DNA of 10,322 nucleotides, from contig JALOPK010000090.1 in the NCBI GenBank assembly GCA_025453925.1, positions 1-10,322 of the forward strand, read 5' to 3'. The notes beneath the pieces were generated by a model. The model worked only from the letters and a program-made list of their open reading frames with translations, had not been told where the DNA came from and ran no database searches. Source of the DNA: Candidatus Eiseniibacteriota bacterium (GTDB taxonomy: Bacteria > JAFGKV01). Both the position numbers and the translations under genes were made by a program. Shown piece by piece: positions 5,870-10,322 of this stretch (positions are counted from its first letter, which is position 1; the number at the start of each line of letters is the position of its first letter).

Positions 5870-7636
5870 CTAGGGCAATGTATGCAAACTCCGGGCCTGC
5901 CCGCGGCGCACCAGCTCCAGGACCGCCTCTAGCGCGCGGCACGATCGTGCGCCTGACCGCTTCTGCCGTTCCTCAATCAATGGTATGGCTGCTTCGCCTG
6001 CCTCCACAAGGCCGCCAGCCGCGCTCACGGGTACGCCAGCCTCGTGCGAGTCAACAAGATCCAGGAGACGCTCGATCGCTTCCTGGGAGCCCATTCGCCC
6101 CAAGGCGCCTAAGGCCGCACATTGCACGGAGAGCGAACTGTCGCGAAATGCAATCGCGGAAAGCTCCGCGTGCGCTTCCTCGAGCCCCAACCGGCCGAGC
6201 GCCACGGCCGCCGCCTCACGGGAATAGGCGCAGTCGGCCTTTAGCATGCTCACCAGATAGGGCCACGACGCCTGGCCCATCAAGTCGATGATCCCTTCCG
6301 CGCACCAGGTGGGCAGTGAACGCGGTCGGCAATCGCTGCGGATGCAGCCCGACCCTGCCATGGCCAGAAGCCCGGGCACTTCCGCCTCCCTCACCCTGGT
6401 CAGAGCGAGGACCAGCGCCCGATGAAAGGTGCCGTTGCCGTGGAGCCCGTCGCGCGGCGCGGCCTGGTAGGCCTCCCACAGAACATCGCGCAGATTGCCC
6501 GGGCGGATCGCCTCAAGCGCGGACAGAGACGCCTCCCGGACCAGAGCATCCTCATCCCTCAGGGCGGCGACCAGGACCTCGATTCTGTCAGGCTCCAGTG
6601 GAGCTCCGATGAGCTTTCTCACCGCGATGCGGCGGATCGCGGCCAGGCCGTGCCGTGACAGGGTTACCAGCGGCTCCACACTCTCGGGGTCGACGATCCC
6701 TTCATCCGGCGCGTGGAGCAGGAGCCGCTGCACGCTGTCGAGCCCGGCATGCGAGAACGCGACCGGTTCGATGGTCTGCATGCCCTTGATGTGCCATGCG
6801 AGACCACGCCAGAGCAGTTCCTTGGCCGCTCCGGGCGTGTCGAACTCAAGCTCGGACTGACTGCCGAGCGGATCGAGGCACAACGCCTCCTGCTCGAAGC
6901 AGACCGCCGCCTCTTCCAGTGCGCCGGCATGCACCGTGAGAATCGTCGCCGCCCACCGCAGGAAGGCACCAGCGTGACGGCGCCTCTGTGCCCAGGTCGT
7001 CGCCGTAGCGGCCAGTTCAGAGGCTCGCGTGGCCCCATCGACTGACAGGTCCGCGTAGAACCGCTTGTACGCGCCGAAACCCTGCGCAACGTAGGGATCC
7101 TCGCGCCATTCCAGCCCTGAGAGCCCGGAGGTCGTCGCCGCATGAGACCACGAAAGCGTTTCCAGGAGGCTCCGTGCCACGGTCACGGCCGGCGGCGTCG
7201 GGTCCACCGCACCGGTACCGATCACCGCGACGAAACACCCCTCATCGTCTGGAGGCTTCTGAGTTCCTCCCCCCATGACCATATGCCCCGCGCCCCCGAC
7301 CCACACCCAGACCGCGGGCCGGCGGGACTCACCGGCAGCCACAACCGCGGTTCTGGCCTCGGACCACGACACGCATCCATTGTGGAGAAGCTCCGGCTCC
7401 CATCCTTGCGCGCGGAACAGCCACGGAAGACGGGAGATGAACAGCCATGGCTCAACCTCCCGCGCTCCCTCCGGTCCGGCAACAGAGAGAAAGGCGAGCC
7501 CCGACAGGCCGGACGCGCACTCTGGAGAAAGCGGGAGCCGGGGAGTTGACAGGGTCGAGGCGAGGATGCTGGGCATCGGGTCAGCGGCAGCGGGGGAACT
7601 TGCGATCGCCAGCGACAGTAGTACAATGGGTATCAA
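5870..7636 (-). CDS. Exported protein: C39-like cysteine-peptidase fold joined to HEAT repeats
   Basis: I choose a TTG start at 7636, giving 588 residues. GAGGAGGA lies four bases upstream, and the start overlaps the previous gene's stop as TTGA. The frame stays open to 8005, but that extension overlaps the LiaF-like gene and reads as shadow. The N-terminus (IPIVLLSLAIASSPAAA, cleavage near A18/D19) resembles a signal peptide but lacks the usual basic residues. Residues about 35-195 look like a papain-like C39/BtrH-type domain: SPEC (C40), GAGHMV (H118), then a strand ending VDP (D145) would be the Cys-His-Asp triad, and a later YVAQGFGAYKRFYADL segment resembles that family. From about residue 315 to 580 come some six or seven HEAT-like helix pairs (RIEVLVAALRDEDALVREA, AELSAIAFRDSSLSVQCAAL). 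C431, C436 and C445 are clustered and may form disulfides. Substrate and role are unknown. The HEAT call is solid; the peptidase call is tentative. Confidence 0.78.
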   Translation of the reverse strand: MIPIVLLSLAIASSPAAADPMPSILASTLSTPRLPLSPECASGLSGLAFLSVAGPEGAREVEPWLFISRLPWLFRAQGWEPELLHNGCVSWSEARTAVVAAGESRRPAVWVWVGGAGHMVMGGGTQKPPDDEGCFVAVIGTGAVDPTPPAVTVARSLLETLSWSHAATTSGLSGLEWREDPYVAQGFGAYKRFYADLSVDGATRASELAATATTWAQRRRHAGAFLRWAATILTVHAGALEEAAVCFEQEALCLDPLGSQSELEFDTPGAAKELLWRGLAWHIKGMQTIEPVAFSHAGLDSVQRLLLHAPDEGIVDPESVEPLVTLSRHGLAAIRRIAVRKLIGAPLEPDRIEVLVAALRDEDALVREASLSALEAIRPGNLRDVLWEAYQAAPRDGLHGNGTFHRALVLALTRVREAEVPGLLAMAGSGCIRSDCRPRSLPTWCAEGIIDLMGQASWPYLVSMLKADCAYSREAAAVALGRLGLEEAHAELSAIAFRDSSLSVQCAALGALGRMGSQEAIERLLDLVDSHEAGVPVSAAGGLVEAGEAAIPLIEERQKRSGARSCRALEAVLELVRRGQARSLHTLP

Positions 7637-8115
7637 GAGGTCCTCCTCAGACTCCTTGCGACGAGGTAGATCCCACCGCCGATCAACACCACCGGCCAGT
7701 ACCGCCAGAATGCACTCTGGCGGAGGAGCACCACGGCGCCAAGCAAGACGAGCCCAATCCCCGGCAGTAGGAACATGCCTCCTCCCGGGCCGACGATGTA
7801 CATGGCAAGGAAACCCAGGCCGGGTGAGATGACCAGAGCGGGCCAGAGGGTTCCCATGAGACTCCATCCCATCTGCACGCAGGCCTCGAAAACGCCCCCC
7901 GCGACGATCAGGATGGACGCCGGCATCAACAGAACGTACTGTGAACGGTCGGAAACAACCATTGCAAGCAGTGCCAGACCGAAGAGTATGATGAACCACG
8001 GCCACAACTCACCCAGACCGAACCCTGCACCGAAGTTCCTGAGGAGCAGCATCACGCCGACGATCATGAGCACGACGCCCATGATGTCGCGCTTGGGGGT
8101 TCGAACCGGTTCCAT
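7633..8115 (-). CDS. LiaF/LiaI-like (DUF5668-type) membrane protein with three hairpin repeats
   Basis: The protein has 160 residues, nearly all membrane-embedded: about six hydrophobic segments at 11-27, 36-54, 59-78, 89-107, 112-131 and 138-153. Three units repeat the LiaI/LiaF-type pattern of a helix, a short loop and a W-P at the head of a second helix: WPWFIILFGLALL (38-50), WPALVISPGLGFL (91-103) and WPVVLIGGGIYLV (140-152). Family members sense or report cell-envelope stress (LiaF inhibits the LiaS kinase in Firmicutes), but the soluble C-terminal domain of true LiaF is missing, so a signalling role is only inferred. Start: AGGAGGAT (complement of 8121-8128) sits five bases before the ATG at 8115. 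An in-frame ATG at 8172 has no such site. It is first in a minus-strand set and its stop overlaps the next start. Confidence 0.85.
   Translation of the reverse strand: MEPVRTPKRDIMGVVLMIVGVMLLLRNFGAGFGLGELWPWFIILFGLALLAMVVSDRSQYVLLMPASILIVAGGVFEACVQMGWSLMGTLWPALVISPGLGFLAMYIVGPGGGMFLLPGIGLVLLGAVVLLRQSAFWRYWPVVLIGGGIYLVARSLRRTS
7641..7648 (-). promoter_or_regulatory. Shine-Dalgarno site that fixes the TTG start of the HEAT-repeat gene
   Basis: On the minus strand GAGGAGGA ends four bases before the TTG at 7636. It lies within the last codons of the LiaF-like gene (encoding L-R-R-T). With the TTGA stop/start overlap this indicates translational coupling of the two genes. Confidence 0.75.
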
Positions 8116-8120
8116 GGTGG

Positions 8121-8128
8121 ATCCTCCT
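8121..8128 (-). promoter_or_regulatory. Strong Shine-Dalgarno site of the LiaF-like gene
   Basis: AGGAGGAT on the minus strand is five bases from the ATG at 8115. It selects that codon over the in-frame ATG at 8172, which would also coincide with a TTGACA promoter-like hexamer (complement of 8167-8172). Confidence 0.75.
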
Positions 8129-8221
8129 GTTGGTCTGCCCGAGAGCTTCCGTGGAATCCGCTCCCCTGTCAAGAAACTCGACCGGTGGATGCGGTGTTGA
8201 CCAACCTGAGCCCGATGGGCG

Positions 8222-8272
8222 CCGGGGGCCTCCGCCCCGCGCGGTCAGCGCGGCGCACCGCCGCGCCCCCGG
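8222..8272 (+). repeat. Strong stem-loop in the leader of the FAD-oxidoreductase gene
   Basis: GCGCGGCG (8248-8255) pairs perfectly with CGCCGCGC (8259-8266) around a CAC loop. CCGGGGGC (8222-8229) can pair with GCCCCCGG (8265-8272). The two stems share bases 8265-8266, so they could be stacked or compete. If transcription of the plus gene starts upstream, this would be a structured 5' leader about 80 bases before the start codon. It matches no riboswitch class I know. Confidence 0.45.
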
Positions 8273-8340
8273 GACACGGTCCCCGCGGAGTTTCCCGGGG
8301 CGGCTCGTCCGAAGTGCCTGGCATCTCGCGTGGTCGTGTT

Positions 8341-8346
8341 GGAGGA
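8341..8346 (+). promoter_or_regulatory. Shine-Dalgarno site that fixes the GTG start of the FAD-oxidoreductase gene
   Basis: GGAGGA is followed by five bases and then GTG at 8352. No ATG in this frame is close, and the reading frame from this GTG stays open to the window end. Confidence 0.75.
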
Positions 8347-8351
8347 CCATA

Positions 8352-10322
8352 GTGCGCCGACGAGAGAAACTCATCCACGGTGCCTTCGATCCCGCCGCCG
8401 CGGGTCCGCCCATTCCCGGCGTGCCCGGACATGGCGGTCTTCATACCATGCGGCCCAGCCTCGGCATCCGCCGCGGCCCCCTTCCTGTTACTTCTCTCAC
8501 CGATGGCGTCTTCCGCGACGTCCTGAACCGGCGGAGCAGACAATCGCGGCACATACGCGAGGCCCTGCGCCGGGACATGCGCCACCTCCGCCGCCTCGTC
8601 GGCGGAGAGAACATCGAGCTCTCCTTTTCCGCCCGAGCCGCCGTGTCAACCGATTCCACGGGGCTGCGGGGTTTGGTGAGCGAGGCGGTCTTCTTCCCAC
8701 CAAACGTTCCGTCCCTGCAGGCGCTGGTCTCGTGGTGTTTCCATCACCGCGTGCCCCTCATCCCGTACGGGGCGGGGAGCGGGTACAACATGGGGGTGGT
8801 TCCCATGGCACCCGCCGTGACGGTCTCGCTGGCATGCCTCGGCGAGATCGGACCCGTGCACTCGAACCCCGGGGCGAAAGGACGGGCCAGCCACGTCATC
8901 TCCGCAGGCGCGGGTGCGCGGTATGCCGATGTCGCCCGCACCGTGTCAGATCAGGGATTGGCGCTGCGGTGCCTGCCCAATAGCCCCCGCGCCGCGGTGG
9001 GCGGCATCGCCGCCACGGGCAGCAACGGGGGAAGGCGGATCGGCGAGGTGGTACTCGGGGGCGAAGCCGTCCTGGCGGACGGCACGCTGGTTCGCTTCGT
9101 CGCCGACGATGACGAGCGAGCATTCTGGACCGCCGGGCGATTTCCGATGGTGCATAAGTTCCATGGGGTTCCGAGGGACCCCGCGGTGCTCCGGCGAATG
9201 ATCCGCGATGCCGACGTCCTTCCCGCGAGTCTGTTCGTCGGTTCCGAGGGAACCACCGGCATACTCACCAGAGTGGATCTGGAGCTCGAGCGGCCCGGAC
9301 GCCATGCCCTCACTGCAGCCGTCTGGCTCCGGCACCTGGACGACGTGCCGTCGTTCGTGCAGCGCGTGCAAGAGTTCTCTTCAAGGCCGACCTATTTCGA
9401 ATTGCTCACCCAGCCGGCCATCGGCCGCTACCTCACAGAGGACTTCGCGGACCTCTTCGACGGTCACGAGCAGGCCTACGTCATGGTCTCGTTCGAAGAG
9501 GATGAGGAGCCCCTGCTCACGGGCCTTGCGGGGCATCTGCGAGCAGCACTGCCGGCCGGCGGCCGCGTCCGCGTCTGCGGCCCGTATCCAAGTCACATCC
9601 CTCCACCGGAGGCGAAGCGCTTGAGCGCCCCACGGGAGGAACTCCCCCGAAGGCTCGTCAGCAAATGCAAGACCGATATGGAAGTCCTGCTGGATGCACT
9701 GCCAAGAGTGATTCCCCTGCTCGCCTCACCCCGGACCCGCGAGGGCGATCCGGTGGAGTCTATCCTATTCGGACATCTCTCAACCGGCGCGTCGGCCATT
9801 CTGCACTGGAACATCGGCGGCGTGGACCTGACGGTCGAGGAATCCGCTGCGCGCGGCTGGCGCCACCTGGAGCAAATGCTGGGCGAGGCAGCCGGAGCCG
9901 AGCCCGTCTCATCTCCCGATGCGGTCTTTACCGGGGAGCATGGGGCGGCGGGTAGGCCTTGGCTGCTCCGCGAGGTCCTGCGACGCGACGAACTGGCACG
10001 GCTGTTCCGTGTGAAGCGCGCCGTGGATCCCCGCGGCGTCGTCAATCCCGCCAAGTTGTTTCTTCCCACCCGAACGGCCAGGACGATACGGGGCCGCGCC
10101 CTCGCCGGCGCTCCGGTCGGGCCTTTGGCCGGCGTGGGAGCAATCGTAAGCCGGTGCACGAGGTGCAATGCCTGTCAGAACTGCCTGGTCATGGAGAGCC
10201 AGATCGCCGTTCGCGCCCGGCGATCGCCGCGTTCGCGCGGATCACTGATCAGCGGCAAGCGGGGTCTCCTCTATCTGCTCGAGCTCCTCGCATCGTCGGA
10301 TGTACCCGACGATGAACGACCA
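8352..10322 (+). CDS. GlcD-like FAD-binding oxidoreductase with a C-terminal cysteine cluster, 3' end missing
   Basis: The gene starts at GTG 8352 after GGAGGA and is open through the last base: 657 codons seen, end outside the window. Residues about 110-245 form the FAD-binding (PCMH/VAO-type) domain: FFPPNVPSLQAL (114-125), GAGSG (140-144), GGIAATGSNGG (217-227) and VLADGTLVRF. The C-terminal oxidase domain has VGSEGTTG (296-303) and ends VDPRGVVNPAKLF (558-570), close to the family's alDPxgilNPGKl. A CxxCxxCxxC cluster follows (C602, C605, C608, C611), then SPRSRGSLISGKRGLL, the usual run into a GlcF-type iron-sulfur part. Such flavoproteins oxidise 2-hydroxyacids (glycolate, D-lactate, D-2-hydroxyglutarate) and pass electrons to quinone or other carriers. 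Oddities: the usual GHxGDGNxHxN is GHLSTGASAILHWN (474-487), three residues longer, and the cysteine spacing is shorter than CxxCxxCxxxCP. The substrate is therefore open. An arginine-rich stretch of about 95 residues precedes the FAD domain. Confidence 0.88.
   Translation, partial: MRRREKLIHGAFDPAAAGPPIPGVPGHGGLHTMRPSLGIRRGPLPVTSLTDGVFRDVLNRRSRQSRHIREALRRDMRHLRRLVGGENIELSFSARAAVSTDSTGLRGLVSEAVFFPPNVPSLQALVSWCFHHRVPLIPYGAGSGYNMGVVPMAPAVTVSLACLGEIGPVHSNPGAKGRASHVISAGAGARYADVARTVSDQGLALRCLPNSPRAAVGGIAATGSNGGRRIGEVVLGGEAVLADGTLVRFVADDDERAFWTAGRFPMVHKFHGVPRDPAVLRRMIRDADVLPASLFVGSEGTTGILTRVDLELERPGRHALTAAVWLRHLDDVPSFVQRVQEFSSRPTYFELLTQPAIGRYLTEDFADLFDGHEQAYVMVSFEEDEEPLLTGLAGHLRAALPAGGRVRVCGPYPSHIPPPEAKRLSAPREELPRRLVSKCKTDMEVLLDALPRVIPLLASPRTREGDPVESILFGHLSTGASAILHWNIGGVDLTVEESAARGWRHLEQMLGEAAGAEPVSSPDAVFTGEHGAAGRPWLLREVLRRDELARLFRVKRAVDPRGVVNPAKLFLPTRTARTIRGRALAGAPVGPLAGVGAIVSRCTRCNACQNCLVMESQIAVRARRSPRSRGSLISGKRGLLYLLELLASSDVPDDERP

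Larger units (their letters stand above)
8116..8351. other. Divergent intergenic region with strong GC-rich secondary structure
   Basis: These 236 bases separate the divergent LiaF-like and FAD-oxidoreductase genes and must hold both promoters. On the minus strand TTGACA (complement of 8167-8172) could be a -35 for the LiaF-like operon, but no good -10 follows. On the plus strand TTGACC (8197-8202) also lacks a -10. The centre is dominated by a hairpin region (8222-8272). GGAGGA at 8341-8346 is the SD of the plus-strand gene. Confidence 0.5.

Noticed and set aside
5605-6291. 228-codon plus-strand open frame opposite the two minus-strand genes
   Set aside because: Its protein is rich in Ala, Pro, Arg and Ser with no domain. 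It lies opposite genes with clear family features and is a GC-rich shadow.
7637-8005. Upstream extension of the HEAT-repeat frame to a start at 8005 (711 residues)
   Set aside because: This part overlaps almost all of the LiaF-like gene in another frame, is arginine-, proline- and glycine-rich, and buries the signal-like segment. The SD-supported TTG at 7636 fits better.
8116-8172. In-frame ATG at 8172 for the LiaF-like gene
   Set aside because: No SD precedes it, it coincides with a TTGACA hexamer, and the ATG at 8115 has an AGGAGGAT site.
8144-8172. TTGACA on the minus strand as the promoter of the LiaF-like operon
   Set aside because: The -35 is perfect, but hexamers at 16-18 bp spacing (such as GAAGCT) barely match a -10, so I do not call it as a feature.
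8330-8983. 217-codon plus-strand open frame at the start of the oxidoreductase gene
   Set aside because: It lies in a different frame from the clear FAD-binding motifs and has arginine/proline-rich shadow composition.

Overview
This is a GC-rich bacterial window with recognisable Shine-Dalgarno (SD) sites. It holds parts of two enzyme genes at its ends and five complete genes between them. The gene mix (class III CoA-transferase, stand-alone EF-G, YtrA-type GntR, LiaF-like membrane protein, HEAT-repeat protein, GlcD-like flavoprotein with a cysteine cluster) does not fix a phylum. An uncultured GC-rich lineage is a guess. I see no tRNA, rRNA, CRISPR array, insertion sequence or phage gene.

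Layout. 1-441 (+) is the 3' end of a CaiB/BaiF CoA-transferase. 442-879 is non-coding, with a terminator-like hairpin and a weak promoter candidate. 880-2967 (+) is a complete EF-G with no str-operon neighbours and an unusual domain V loop. 2968-3550 is non-coding but rich in inverted repeats, including a perfect 18-bp palindrome. 3586-3975 (+) is a small YtrA-type GntR repressor whose promoter places the transcript start at or next to the ATG (probably leaderless). It is followed three bases later by a seven-helix membrane protein (3978-4832, +).

Convergent to these is a minus-strand, operon-like set of three genes read 8115 to 4889. First is a LiaF-like membrane protein built from three helical-hairpin repeats. 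Second, overlapping it by TTGA, is an exported protein that appears to join a C39-like cysteine-peptidase fold to HEAT repeats. Third, after 48 bases, is a protein that looks like a DUF6602-type nuclease fold with the active-site residues replaced. Divergent from this set is a GlcD-like FAD oxidoreductase running into a cysteine cluster (8352 to the window end, +).

The best candidate for something undescribed is the minus-strand trio: tight coupling, a membrane protein, an exported peptidase-like/HEAT protein and a degenerate nuclease-like protein, none with a function I can name. The GntR/membrane pair is a second regulatory unit, probably autoregulated through the operator-like repeat in its promoter. 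All functional statements rest on motif reading by eye; no database search was possible.
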